DNA from: JACVRW01 sp963812415
Lineage (GTDB): Bacteria; Actinomycetota; Thermoleophilia; Solirubrobacterales; Thermoleophilaceae
Assembly: GCA_963812415.1 (NCBI GenBank)
Contig: CAWEVH010000002.1
Location: forward strand, 124,001-188,000
Length of the DNA: 64,000 bases
Reading direction: 5' to 3'
The translations under genes and the position numbers were made by a program. The notes beneath the pieces are model-generated. The model saw only the letters and a list, made by a program, of their open reading frames with translations. It was not told the DNA's origin and ran no database searches. Of this stretch, positions 49,912 to 59,358 are shown piece by piece (position 1 is the stretch's first letter; every line of letters begins with the position of its first letter).

Positions 49912-50115
49912 CAGGTGGATCCATCCCCACGCGCTCGTGTCGAGGTCAAACGTGTAGTTGCGCGTGACGACGAAGAACTCGTCATCGATGATCGCGCTCA
50001 GCCCCGCGACCACTTGGAAGAAACCGATCAGCATGAGCACGACCGCGGCGAATGTAATCCCGCCGACAGCCCACCCCGACACTCGCTGATCCCCGCTTGT
50101 CCGGTCGTTCGCCAT
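49702..50115 (-). CDS. DUF7144-like membrane protein
   Basis: The 137-residue protein has four helices: WAVGGITFAAVVLMLIGFFQ, the conserved loop VAGLSAIIDDEFFVVTRNY, WIHLLLGLLLVFTAWGLF, and FFFIPYYPFWAIVVIALDVW. This pattern is common in actinobacteria; the function is unknown. It lies between two SnoaL genes on the opposite strand. Confidence 0.88.
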   Translation of the reverse strand: MANDRTSGDQRVSGWAVGGITFAAVVLMLIGFFQVVAGLSAIIDDEFFVVTRNYTFDLDTSAWGWIHLLLGLLLVFTAWGLFIGAGWAVVVGIFLAGLSALANFFFIPYYPFWAIVVIALDVWVIWSLTRPGVIQDD

Positions 50116-50188
50116 GGCGGCGCTCCTCTCTCGTCCTCGACACAGGCTCGGCCGATAGGTTCGCCGCGCGCCGCCCGGACCCTGCTTT

Positions 50189-50239
50189 CACTGGCGACCC
50201 TCCCCCCTCCCGGGGGATACTCGTCTGGCGATGTCGCAG
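50189..50239 (+). repeat. Duplicated promoter/start region, copy 2
   Basis: Second copy of the 49267 element, differing by a few bases in the C-rich part and after the third codon. GATACT again lies 9 nt before the ATG. Confidence 0.75.
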
Positions 50240-50632
50240 GAGAGCGTGGATCTGGTTGCCGAAGGCCTGCGCGAGTTTCAAGCAACCTTGCGCGCAGCGG
50301 AGTCTGCGCCGGCGGACTTCGTCTGGGACCTGAGCACCCTTGAAGGCTGGCCCGACGCTGTGCAGTACCTCGGGCCGGAGGGATTCAACGAGTTCATCGC
50401 CAAGTGGACCGAGGCGTACGACGAATTCGAGCAACGGACCGAGGAACTGTTTGACGCTGGGGACCAGGACGTCGTTTCCATCATCAGCCAGCGCGGGCGT
50501 CCGAGGGGAAGCCAATCCTGGGTCCATCTCCGGTTCGGCGTCGTCTGGACGGTCGCGGATGGGGAAATAAAGCGCGGACGAGTCTTCAGAACCGCCGAGG
50601 AGGCCCTCGAAGCCGTGGGGCTGTCGGAGTAG
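50231..50632 (+). CDS. SnoaL-like (NTF2-fold) protein 2
   Basis: The 133-residue paralogue starts MSQESVDLVAEGLREFQATL and ends EALEAVGLSE. Conserved points are FVWDLSTLEGWPDAVQYLGPEG and the VVSIISQRGR strand, matching paralogue 1. It directly precedes paralogue 3 with 3 nt between stop and start, so genes 2 and 3 are one operon. Confidence 0.85.
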   Translation: MSQESVDLVAEGLREFQATLRAAESAPADFVWDLSTLEGWPDAVQYLGPEGFNEFIAKWTEAYDEFEQRTEELFDAGDQDVVSIISQRGRPRGSQSWVHLRFGVVWTVADGEIKRGRVFRTAEEALEAVGLSE

Positions 50633-50635
50633 GCG

Positions 50636-51045
50636 ATGTCGCGGGAGAACGTGGAGCTTCTGCGCCGCATTTCGAGTTGTTTTCCCACCGCGAGATGGAC
50701 TGGGACGCGGTCTTCCAGCTCCTCGATCCCGACATCGTTTGGGAGGTCCGTTCGGACTTTCCAGACGCCGGCATCTACAGCGGCCACGAGGGGGTCAGGC
50801 AGCTGTCCGAGACATTCGATGAAGCGGTCGAGCAGACCTGGTACCGGCCTCTCGAGTACATCGACACCGGCAATCGCGTTGTCGTGCCGCTTCGGTGGGG
50901 CGCAGGACTGGGGATCGGAAGCGGGGCCGCGTTCGCCGAACGTGAGGAGACGTGGGTATTCACGCTGCGCGACGGCAGAATCCGCCACGTGGGCGAATAC
51001 GCGACCAGAAGGGAAGCCCTCGAAGCCGTAGGGCTGCAGGGGTAG
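50636..51045 (+). CDS. SnoaL-like (NTF2-fold) protein 3 (frameshifted as sequenced)
   Basis: It opens MSRENVELLRR like its paralogues, then changes frame near 50668 and continues FSHREMDWDAVFQLLDPDIVWEV to EALEAVGLQG. The body is well conserved, with DAGIYSGHEGVRQL, so either a recent mutation or a base error in CGCATTTCGAG is likely. Its promoter is that of paralogue 2. Confidence 0.75.
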
Positions 51046-51072
51046 CCCCCGCATTCGCTAGCCAGAATCTCG

Positions 51073-51843
51073 TCAGCGCAACTTGCGGGCGAAGAACTCG
51101 AGCGCGGCGCGGGTCTTCGTCTCCTGCTCCGCCTCCATGTCGACACCCCGTCCCGCCAGGTACGCGCGAGATTCGGCAGTCACCTGGAAGGCCTCGTCGG
51201 GGCGGCACTTGGTCGACAGCTCGAGGATCCGCGAGCCGTCCGGGTACAGCCACATCTCCGCCACGAGCTTGCGGCGGTAGCCGGCCGGCGAGAACTTGAG
51301 CTTGAGCACGTGCACGGGGCCGAGCACGCGGAGGTCGTCGAGCTCGAGGCCGTCGGGCGCGTGGTCGGAGTAGAAAGCACGCTGCTCCTTCGAGAACAGC
51401 TTCGACACCCGGCGCTCGCCCGCCGCGACCTCCGCGACGTCCGTGGTTCCGAGCTCGCCCTTGTAGGAGGCTGAGCAGACGTGGCCGCCGGGGAGCGCGT
51501 CGAGCTCGACGTTCACGCGCTTGGCTCCGCGCACTCCGGCGGGCAGCTCGTTCGGCACGACCGGACGCAGCTTGACGACCGAGTCGTCGGGCTTGCCCTG
51601 CGTGCGCCGGGCACGGACGACCACGCCCGCGCTGTCCAGGTCGAGGCGCGGGTTGTCGAAGAAGTAGACCTGGCGGATGATCGCGTCGAGCGGGTCCATC
51701 CCGAGGGCCATCGCGATCGAGGCCGCCTCCTCGTCCGGCACCGTGAGCTTCAGCTCCACGCTGTCGACCTGGCGCAGAAGGGCCACCAGCTCTGCAAGCT
51801 GCTCGTCCGTGAGCCGTGGCGAGAATTTCTGGGCGCTGGGCAC
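51073..51843 (-). CDS. CYTH-like domain protein
   Basis: The 256-residue protein shows the CYTH tunnel pattern: SVELKLTVPDE near residue 30 in place of ExExK, YFFDNPRLDLDSAGVVVRARR, SVVKLRPVVP, and a late ELSTKCRPDEAFQVTAE. CYTH proteins are triphosphate hydrolases or adenylyl cyclases; several metal-binding positions differ here, so activity is uncertain. It starts with GTG. Confidence 0.75.
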   Translation of the reverse strand: MPSAQKFSPRLTDEQLAELVALLRQVDSVELKLTVPDEEAASIAMALGMDPLDAIIRQVYFFDNPRLDLDSAGVVVRARRTQGKPDDSVVKLRPVVPNELPAGVRGAKRVNVELDALPGGHVCSASYKGELGTTDVAEVAAGERRVSKLFSKEQRAFYSDHAPDGLELDDLRVLGPVHVLKLKFSPAGYRRKLVAEMWLYPDGSRILELSTKCRPDEAFQVTAESRAYLAGRGVDMEAEQETKTRAALEFFARKLR

Positions 51844-51890
51844 GCGAGGTCGAGTGCCAGCCTACACCCGTGAAGCCGGCGTCACCCGGG

Positions 51891-51896
51891 TAATGT
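51891..51896 (+). promoter_or_regulatory. -10 element of the LLM oxidoreductase gene (leaderless)
   Basis: TAATGT ending 7 nt before ATG 51904; no Shine-Dalgarno. Confidence 0.6.
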
Positions 51897-51903
51897 CGTT
51901 CCG

Positions 51904-52869
51904 ATGCGAGCGCCGATCGAGCTGGATCTCCACCTACCGAACTTCAACTACCCCGGCGTGGGGCCGGAGCAGGTGTTCGACAGGCTCGTCGACATCGCCA
52001 CGTCGGCCGAGCGGGCGGGCTTCACGTCCGTGACGCTGATGGACCACTACCACCAGATCCCGGGGGTCGGCCCGCCACAGAACTGGATGTTCGAGGGCAA
52101 CACGATGCTCGCCGGCATCGCCGCGCGCACGCAGACGATCGGATTGGGCCTGCTGGTGGGCGGCGTGACCTACCGAAACCCGGCGCACCACGCCAAGATC
52201 ACCACGACGCTCGACGTGATCTCCGGCGGTCGAGCGTTCCACGGCGTCGGCGCGGCCTGGTTCGAGGGCGAGCACGATGCCTACGGCTTCGCGTTCCCGC
52301 CGCTGAAGCAGCGCTTCGAGCTCCTCGAGGACCACCTGCGGATCGCCCGCGCCATGTTCACCGACGGGCAGGCAACCGTCGCCGGCGACCACAACTCGGT
52401 CACCGAGGCCTACAACAACCCGAAGCCGCTGCGCGGGGACATCCCGATCGTCGTCGGAGGCAGCGGCGAGCGCAAGACGCTGCGCATGGTCGCCCAGTAC
52501 GCGGACGGCTGCAACCTGTTCGGCGACCCCGAGCGCGCCCGCCACCTGCTCGGCGTCCTGGACGGCCACTGCGAGCGGCTCGGACGCGACCCCGGCGAGA
52601 TCACGAAGACCTCGATGGCGGGTATCGCGATCGCCGAGAGCGAGGAGGGCGCACGCGCCAAGCTCGACGCCATGCGCGCCGCGGGAGTGCCCGAGCAGCG
52701 GATCGCGAACACGACGGCCGGCACGCCCGACCGGATCCTCGAGCGCGCGCATGCCCTCCGCGATGTCGGCATCGAGGGACTCACGATCACGATGCCGGAC
52801 TCCCACGATCTCGAGGCAGTGACGCTGGCCGGCGAGACGCTGGCGCCCGTGTTCAACCCGGAGCGGTAG
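51904..52869 (+). CDS. LLM-class F420-dependent oxidoreductase
   Basis: The 321-residue TIM-barrel flavin/F420 enzyme has IATSAERAGFTSVTLMDHYHQIP, GLLVGGVTYRNPAHHAKITTTLDVISGGR and the FHGVGAAWFEGEHDAYG loop, the hallmarks of actinobacterial TIGR03560-type proteins. FMN is an alternative cofactor. The substrate is unknown. It overlaps the convergent FUSC gene by 17 bp. Confidence 0.93.
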   Translation: MRAPIELDLHLPNFNYPGVGPEQVFDRLVDIATSAERAGFTSVTLMDHYHQIPGVGPPQNWMFEGNTMLAGIAARTQTIGLGLLVGGVTYRNPAHHAKITTTLDVISGGRAFHGVGAAWFEGEHDAYGFAFPPLKQRFELLEDHLRIARAMFTDGQATVAGDHNSVTEAYNNPKPLRGDIPIVVGGSGERKTLRMVAQYADGCNLFGDPERARHLLGVLDGHCERLGRDPGEITKTSMAGIAIAESEEGARAKLDAMRAAGVPEQRIANTTAGTPDRILERAHALRDVGIEGLTITMPDSHDLEAVTLAGETLAPVFNPER

Positions 52870-53897
52870 CTCGGTGCGGCGCGAGCCGCCACAGCTCCGC
52901 GACGGCGAGGCCGAGCACGATCCCGAGCGCGCTCCAGGCGGCGCGCTCGGCCGCGACCGCGACCCCCTGGTAGTCAACCGCGCTGATCGTGAGCAGGGCC
53001 GTCGGCGTGATCAGCACAACCAGCCAGAAGTAGCCGCGTGAGAGCAGCGCGAAGAGCAAGAAGGCCGCGATGCCCTGCGCGGCGACCATCAGCCACTCGG
53101 CGCCGGTCGCGATCGTGAGCAGGGCGATCACGGCCGTCCCCACGAGCGTGCCGGCAGCGCGCTGCACGGCGCGCACGTCGCTCGCGTGCTCCTCCGGTTG
53201 CAGCACGGCCAGCACCGTGAGCGGGACCCAGTAGCCGTGCTCGAGGCCCAGCGACTGGTAGAGCAGCGTCGTCGCGGCGACGATCGACGCGAGCCGCAGG
53301 GCGTGCGCGCGCAGGAGCGCGTCGCCGGCGATCGCGTCGCGGAGCTGCCGCGGCGCCTCGCTCGAGCACGCGCCCGAGCGGCGGGGCGGCGGCGTCCGGC
53401 GGCGGCGCGTCGCGCCCGTGCGCGACGACCATGAGCACGAGCCCGACGAAGGATCCGACCATGAACCAGAGCGTGCGCGTCCCGACGTCGAGCGACCCCG
53501 CCGGGATCCCGTTCGCGATCACGAAGATCGCCCCGATCACGAAGCCGGTCAGGCCGCCGCTGGGACCGAACGTGCGCAGGAACGCCGCGAGTCCGACCAC
53601 GACGAAGGCGACCGCCGCCGACGCCGCCGCGCTGTCCTGAACCGCGGTCGCCAACGCGAACGACGCCCCGCACCCGAGCGCCGCCGCCGTGCCCCACCCC
53701 AGACGCGCTCGCAGGTCGCCACGCGGCACGGCCAGCGCGGCGTTGAGGCCACCGAAGCAGGCCGCCACCCCGATGTCCGGCTCGCCGGCCGCGACGCCGA
53801 GCACCAGCGGCAGGCAGCTCGCGACCCCGCCGGCGAGGCCGGCGAGCACGTCGATGCCGCGCCGCTCGACGCGGAAACGCCTCCGTCCACAGCCCAC
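52853..53897 (-). CDS. FUSC-family membrane protein (frameshifted as sequenced)
   Basis: About 347 residues when joined. The first frame has six helices (LAGLAGGVASCLPLVLGVAA to WFMVGSFVGLVLMVVAHG). The second has a soluble hinge (LRDAIAGDALLRAHALRLAS), the FUSC motif YWVPLTVLAVLQPEEHASDV and a second helical set. The switch is near 53365. FUSC/aromatic acid exporter family proteins export carboxylates or drugs; the substrate is unknown. Confidence 0.85.
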
Positions 53898-53943
53898 TCA
53901 GCGGCATCCGCGGCTCAGCCTACGGGTCTTGCGCGCGGCCGGT

Positions 53944-53949
53944 TACGCT
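53944..53949 (+). promoter_or_regulatory. -10 element of the aminotransferase gene
   Basis: TACGCT ending 10 nt before ATG 53960, with no Shine-Dalgarno. Confidence 0.45.
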
Positions 53950-53959
53950 GCCGGACGCG

Positions 53960-55178
53960 ATGACGACCTCAACCGATGCCCAGGGAGCGATAGAAGCCGA
54001 GGCCCGCTACGGAGCACACAACTACGATCCGCTCCCGGTCGTCCTCTGCCGAGGGGAGGGCGTCTGGGTCCGCGACGTGGAGGGCCGCCGCTACTTCGAC
54101 GCGCTGTCGGCCTACTCGGCGCTCAACCTGGGTCACCGCCACCCGCAGCTGCGTCCAGGCTGCCGGCGAGCAGCTCGAGCGGCTGACGCTCACGAGCCGC
54201 GCCTTCCACAACGACCAGCTCGGGCCCTTCTGCATCGAGCTGGCGGAGTTCTGCGGCGCCGACCGCGTGCTGCCGATGAACACGGGCGCCGAGGCCGTCG
54301 AGACCGCGATCAAGCTCGCCCGCAAGTGGGGCTACGAGCGGAAGGGCGTGGCTGCCGACCGGGCTCAGATCGTGGTCTGCGCGGGCAACTTCCACGGCAG
54401 GACGACCACGATCGTCGGGTTCTCCGACGATCCGCTCGCGCGATCCGGGTTCGGGCCGTTCGGACCCGGCTTCGTCACCGTCCCCTACGGCGACGCCGAC
54501 GCCCTGCGCGCGGCGGTCGGGCCGGACACGGTCGCCTTCCTCGTCGAGCCGGTCCAGGGCGAGGCCGGAGTGATCGTGCCGCCCGACGGATACCTCGCCG
54601 CTGCGCGGGCGATCTGCGACGAGGCCGGGACGTTGCTCGTGGCCGACGAGATCCAGTCCGGCCTCGGCCGTGCCGGCCGGCGCTTCGCCTGCGACCACGA
54701 GGACGTACAGCCCGACCTCTACGTGCTGGGCAAGGCGCTCGGTGGCGGCATCCTGCCGCTGTCGGCCGTGGCCGGCCGGGATGACGTCCTCGGCGTGCTG
54801 CGCCCCGGCGAGCACGGCAGCACGTTCGGCGGCAACCCGCTCGCATGCGCCGTCGGACGCGAGGTCCTGCGCCTACTGGCGGACGGCCGGCTGATCGAGG
54901 AGTCCGCCGAACTGGGCGATCGCGCGGCCGCCCGGCTGCGCGCCGCCGCCCATCCCGCAGTGCGCGAGGTGCGGCAGCGCGGCCTGTGGCTAGGAATCGA
55001 GCTGGTCGCTGACGCGCCGTCGGCGCGCGAGGCGAGCAAGCGTCTGATGGACCGCGGCGTGCTCGCCAAGGACACCCAGGAAACAACGCTGCGCCTGGCA
55101 CCGCCACTCACCGTCACCGCCGAGGAGCTCGACTGGGCACTCGAGCGCCTGGAGGCGGTGTTGGCGGAGCTGGGCTAG
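53960..55178 (+). CDS. rocD: Ornithine aminotransferase-like class III enzyme (frameshifted as sequenced)
   Basis: About 406 residues joined. The first frame holds NYDPLPVVLCRGEGVWVRDVEG and YFDALSAYSALNLGHRHP; the second holds RLTLTSRAFHNDQLGPF, MNTGAEAVETAIKLARKWGY, GNFHGRTTT, the PLP Asp in LLVADEIQSGLGRAG, and the PLP Lys in VLGKALGGGILPLSAV. The switch is near 54150, consistent with one extra base in CAGCTGCGTCCAG. The pattern fits ornithine aminotransferase, giving glutamate semialdehyde, which links to proline metabolism encoded at 41-45 kb. Confidence 0.9.
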
Positions 55179-55273
55179 TGGCTGACACCCGACCCTTCAG
55201 GCCCTAAATCGACCCGAGGCCCCGCCAATCGGTGATCGAGATCGCCTGCTCGAGCGGTCGTCGCAAGGCTCGG

Positions 55274-56200
55274 CTACGTGTCCCGCGCCAGCGCGACAGG
55301 ATCGCCGCCGGGGAGCAGGTCGCGCATCTCCTCCGGTAGGAAGGGCAGGTCGAGCAGGCTGAGCTTCACCCCGCTGCGGCGCTGGTAGCGCTCGGGGTCC
55401 AGCCGCACGACGAGGCCTGCCCGCGGTCGCAGGCGAACCTCGAGCGCCTCGCCGGGCTGCATCCGTCGCACGATCGTGCCGTCCACCTGGAGCGCCGGCT
55501 GGCCGCTGCCTTCCAGCAGCGCAAGCGCGATCGGCTCGGCGGCCGAGATCACAGCCGCTCGGGCGATGCCGGATATCGGCGCCACTGGGCTGATGACCAC
55601 GGCGTCGAGCATCGGCGATACGACTGGTCCTCCCGCCGCGTACGAATAGGCCGTAGAGCCGATCGGCGTGGCAATGACGAGAGCGTCGCAGCGGTATCGC
55701 CCACTCGCGCGTCCGTTCATCGTCAGCGACGCGTGTACCGCTCCCTCGCCGGGCACGCTGGCGAGGGCGATGTCGTTGAACGCGATCGACTCCTCGTAGC
55801 CATCTGTCAGCACCGCCGCGCTGTGTTCCTCGATGGTGTAGTCGCCCGTTTCGAGCCGGTCGAGCGCGGAGTCGAGCTCCTGTGGCTGGATCTCGACCAG
55901 GAAGCCGCGGCTTCCGAGGTTCACGCCGAGGATGGGGACGGGCCGCCCAGCGACGAGTCGCAGCGCGCCGAGCATCGTGCCGTCGCCGCCGAGACTGATC
56001 AATGCCTCGGCCTGATCGATCAGCTGACCGTCGCTCACCAGCTCAACGTCGTCGGGTAGGCGCGCGGCGTCCCGGGCGTCGGCGATCACCTGTTTGTCGT
56101 GTGACCGCGCCCAGCTGATGAGCCTCTCGACCACAGGCGTCGGGTCGCTGCGCGGATGGAGGACGAGCCCGACTCGCGCACTCGCCTTGAGCGTCGCCAT
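55274..56200 (-). CDS. nadK: NAD kinase
   Basis: The 308-residue kinase phosphorylates NAD to NADP. It has the GGDGT motif (71-75), VNLGSRGFL, the NDIALAS loop and ATPIGSTAYSYAAGGPVV. Length and C-terminus fit the bacterial polyphosphate/ATP NAD kinases. ATG at 56200 (MATLKASARVGLVLH) is chosen over an in-frame start 21 codons upstream. It lies away from its usual partners (recN, tly). Confidence 0.93.
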   Translation of the reverse strand: MATLKASARVGLVLHPRSDPTPVVERLISWARSHDKQVIADARDAARLPDDVELVSDGQLIDQAEALISLGGDGTMLGALRLVAGRPVPILGVNLGSRGFLVEIQPQELDSALDRLETGDYTIEEHSAAVLTDGYEESIAFNDIALASVPGEGAVHASLTMNGRASGRYRCDALVIATPIGSTAYSYAAGGPVVSPMLDAVVISPVAPISGIARAAVISAAEPIALALLEGSGQPALQVDGTIVRRMQPGEALEVRLRPRAGLVVRLDPERYQRRSGVKLSLLDLPFLPEEMRDLLPGGDPVALARDT

Positions 56201-56281
56201 GCCTGCAATCGTCGCATGTCCAACCCCGGCCCTCAGCCGCACGTCGACCGACCTGCTCAGCACGACGAAGCTGAACAGGCC

Positions 56282-56476
56282 TCAGCGAGCTCCCAGGACG
56301 CCCTCCATGTAGACCCCCGCGGCCTCGGACGCCCCATCGGGATCGCTGCCCTCGAGGCGGGAGTTCAGGTAGGCGGCGTACCAGTCAAACCAGTTGTGCT
56401 CCGGGGCGCTTTGCTCGTAAGGGTGGTGCCGCTCGCCCGTCTCCCGTAGCAGCTCTGCAAGGGTGGCAACGTCCAT
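56282..56476 (-). CDS. Small conserved protein (64 aa)
   Basis: A 64-residue acidic protein: LAELLRETGERHHPYEQSAP, then NWFDWYAAYLNSR, then AAGVYMEGVLG. I have the impression of a small actinobacterial family of this pattern, but no function. AAGGAGG lies 9 nt before the ATG, the strongest Shine-Dalgarno in the window, which supports a real gene. Confidence 0.8.
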   Translation of the reverse strand: MDVATLAELLRETGERHHPYEQSAPEHNWFDWYAAYLNSRLEGSDPDGASEAAGVYMEGVLGAR

Positions 56477-56518
56477 CGGTGATTCCTCCTTGTCGTCAGC
56501 GGCCGGAGCCGCCTTGAT

Positions 56519-57901
56519 CTAGGTAGGGACTGGCGGGGTCGACAGCTCTTGCTTCCCCGTCTGGGTCTCGAGCTCTGTCAGCGTGGACAAGAACGCCTCC
56601 GAGAAGCTCGGGAACGGCTGGATCACGTCGAACAGCACGGAGAGCGGCACGCGCGCGCGGATCGCCACCGTCGCCTGCTGAAGCCACTCGCCCGACTCCG
56701 GTCCCAGCGCGTATGCCCCGGTGAGCCGCTCGCCGTCCGACAGGAGCGTCATGAACCCGGGGCGCTCCGCGTACGCACGCGTGTAGGTGGAGGTGCGCGG
56801 CACCTCCGAAAGCGGGACCGTTGCGGACAGAGCTGCCTCGGGCTCGCCGACGGACGCCGCCTGGGGATCGGTGAAGACCACTCGCGGGACGGCCTCGTAG
56901 TTCGCGGTCCGGCTGCGTCCAAGGATGTTGTCGGCGGCCACGCGGCCCTGGTACTTGCCCATGTAGGTGAGCGGCCAGACGCCGGTCGCGTCGCCGATCG
57001 CCCACACGCCGTCCGTCACGCGCATCCGCTCGTCGACGGGGACCCCCTGCTTCGTCGGCTCGATGCCGACAGTGTCGAGCCCGACTCCATCGGCACGCGC
57101 TCGCCTGCCGGTCGCCACGAGCAGACGCTCCCCGCGCAGCTCGTCGCGCCCGGCGAACTCGACCACGTAATCGTCGCCATCGCGGCGGACCCGGCTGGCG
57201 TGCTCGCCGAAATGGAGCTCGATCCCGTCCGCCGCGAGCGCGGTCCCCAGCGCGTCGCCCAGCGGCTTCGGTTCGCGCGGGAGCACGTGGTCCATGCCCT
57301 CGACGAGAGCCACGGAGGCACCGAGGCGTCGCACCGCCTGCGCCATCTCGACCCCGACCGGCCCGCCGCCCAGCACGAGCAGCCGGCGCGGCACCTCGGT
57401 CAGCGCGGTCACCTCGCGGTTCGTCCAGACGCCCTCGAGCTCGTCCAAGCCGGGCACGGGCGGGAACACCGGATCGGACCCGGTCGCGATCACGACATGG
57501 GAGGCGCGATAGGTCTCGTCGTCCACCTCGACGCTCCCGGGGCCGGCCAGGCGCCCGGTCCCGCGAAGCACCTCGATCCCCTTCCCCTCGAGATAGGCGG
57601 CCTTGGCCCCATCCTCGTAGTCCCCCACCATGAAGTTGCGCCACTCGAACGCGCCCTCGGGTCGGACCCCCCCGCTCACGGCTTCGCGGGCGCCCGGCGC
57701 CTCGCGCGCCGCCTGCAGCGCCTCACCCGGACGCAGCAACGTCTTCGACGGGATGCAAGCCCAGTAGTCGCACTCGCCCCCGACCCGTTCGCGCTCGACG
57801 ATCGCCACCCGCAGGCCGGCGTCCGCAAGACGCCCCGCGCAATGCTGCCCCGCCGGACCGGCGCCGATGACGATGACGTCGAACTCGCGGGTGCTGCCCA
57901 T
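56519..57901 (-). CDS. Pyridine nucleotide-disulfide oxidoreductase (dihydrolipoamide dehydrogenase/mercuric reductase-like)
   Basis: The 460-residue flavoprotein has the FAD loop VIVIGAGPAGQHCAGRLAD, the redox pair Cys44-x4-Cys49 in GGECDYWACIPSKTLL, an NAD(P)-binding VLGGGPVGVEMAQAV and the second FAD motif VWAIGDATGVWPLTYMG. The C-terminal interface domain lacks the His-Glu pair typical of lipoamide dehydrogenase, and no vicinal Cys of MerA is seen. The substrate is therefore open. AAAGG precedes the ATG; TATACG about 45 nt upstream could be its -10. Confidence 0.9.
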   Translation of the reverse strand: MGSTREFDVIVIGAGPAGQHCAGRLADAGLRVAIVERERVGGECDYWACIPSKTLLRPGEALQAAREAPGAREAVSGGVRPEGAFEWRNFMVGDYEDGAKAAYLEGKGIEVLRGTGRLAGPGSVEVDDETYRASHVVIATGSDPVFPPVPGLDELEGVWTNREVTALTEVPRRLLVLGGGPVGVEMAQAVRRLGASVALVEGMDHVLPREPKPLGDALGTALAADGIELHFGEHASRVRRDGDDYVVEFAGRDELRGERLLVATGRRARADGVGLDTVGIEPTKQGVPVDERMRVTDGVWAIGDATGVWPLTYMGKYQGRVAADNILGRSRTANYEAVPRVVFTDPQAASVGEPEAALSATVPLSEVPRTSTYTRAYAERPGFMTLLSDGERLTGAYALGPESGEWLQQATVAIRARVPLSVLFDVIQPFPSFSEAFLSTLTELETQTGKQELSTPPVPT

Positions 57902-58018
57902 CGTGATGACCTTTCGTCGGGTGGGCCCGGCCGAGCGTATACCGGGGATCAGCCGAAGTCGAGCCAGCGGATGGCGCCTTCGCCTCGCGCGACGAATCGG
58001 TGCGAGTATCAGCGCTCG

Positions 58019-59358
58019 ATGGGTGAGATCGCGCAACACCCGGTGACGCTGTTTGGCCGTCGTGGCCAGGCGGCCGCGGAGACTGCGCTGGAGTTCTTGA
58101 ACGCAATGAGGTCTCGCTTCGCTGGGTCGACCTCGATCTCGATCCCATGGCGGACCTGCTCGCGCGTGACGAGCTGGAGGCCGCGGTCCAGCCGGTTGCA
58201 CTGTTCGCCGACGGCAGCCGGCTCGAGGCTCCGGCGACCTATGCGGAGCCGACGCCGGGGCGGCTCGATCCGACCCTCGTGAACGACTATCTGGCGTCCG
58301 CGCTGTGGCGAGCCGAGCTGGCGAGCCGGGCCGGCCTGCCTACCCGCCCTCGCCACGACGACTACGACCTGCTGGTTGTCGGCGCCGGTCCGGCGGGGCT
58401 GACCGCCGCCGTCTACGCCGCCTCGGAAGGAAAGCGAACCCTCATCGTCGAGCTCCATGCGCCCGGCGGCCAGGCGGGCACCAGTTCTCGGATCGAGAAC
58501 TACCCCGGCTTCCCGGAGGGGATCGGCGGCGCCGAGCTCGCCGATGGCGCCTATCGGCAGGCGGAGCGCCTGGGGGCGGAGTTCCTGATCGGGGTTCTCG
58601 TGGTCCACGCCAGGCCGCAGGCCGATGGAAGCGTCGAGATCGAGTTGTCGAGCGGCTCGACGATCCGGACGCGCAGCGGCGTGATCGCAACCGGAGTCGC
58701 CTACCGTCGGCTCGACGTCCCGGGCATCGAGCAGCTGATCGGTCGAGGCGTGCGCTACGGGAGCCCATCGGGAGAGGCGCTGAGGTATACGGGCCGTCGG
58801 GTTGCGGTCGTCGGTGGCGCCAATTCGGCGGGCCAGGCGGCGCTGCACCTCGCCGACCACGCCTCCCAGGTGACGATGTTGGTTCGAAGCGACTCGCTGG
58901 AGCGCGGGATGTCGCGCTACCTCGTCGACCGGATCGAGCGGCACGACCGAATCGCGGTGCGGACACGAACCGAGCTCGTTGCCGGCCATGGAGATGACCG
59001 CTTGGAGAGCGTGACGATCGAGGGGCCCGAGGGCGAGCAGACCCTCCCCACCGACGCCGTGTTCGTCCTGATTGGCGCGGAGCCGCTGACCGCTGGCGTC
59101 GAGGACTGGCTTCGCTGCGACGAGGGCGGCTACTTCATGACCGGTCGGGATCTCCTAGAGGGTTCCGACCGATCGTGGTGGCCGCTCGAGCGCGATCCGC
59201 TCTTCCTCGAGTCGAGTCACCCCGGACTCTTCATTGCCGGCGACGCGCGCCACGGTTCGATCAAGCGAGTCGCCTCCGCCGTCGGTGACGGCGCCATGGC
59301 CGCGTCGCTGGTCCACTCCTACCTGACCGATCTGGACAGACGCATCGCGCCGGCCTGA
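58019..59358 (+). CDS. Thioredoxin reductase-like flavoprotein with N-terminal glutaredoxin-like domain (frameshifted as sequenced)
   Basis: The frame from ATG 58019 gives MGEIAQHPVTLFGRRGQAAA and LEFLN, then must shift near 58104 to read NEVSLRWVDLDLDPMADLL, a glutaredoxin-like strand order. From about residue 95 comes a TrxB-like core: LLVVGAGPAGLTAAVYAASEG, GGQAGTSSRIENYPGFPEGI, VAVVGGANSAGQAA, LFIAGDARHGSIKRVA. The TrxB CxxC between the NADPH-binding halves is replaced by a Cys-free stretch (YGSPSGE), so it cannot be a classical thioredoxin reductase. It is divergent from the disulfide reductase above. Confidence 0.85.
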
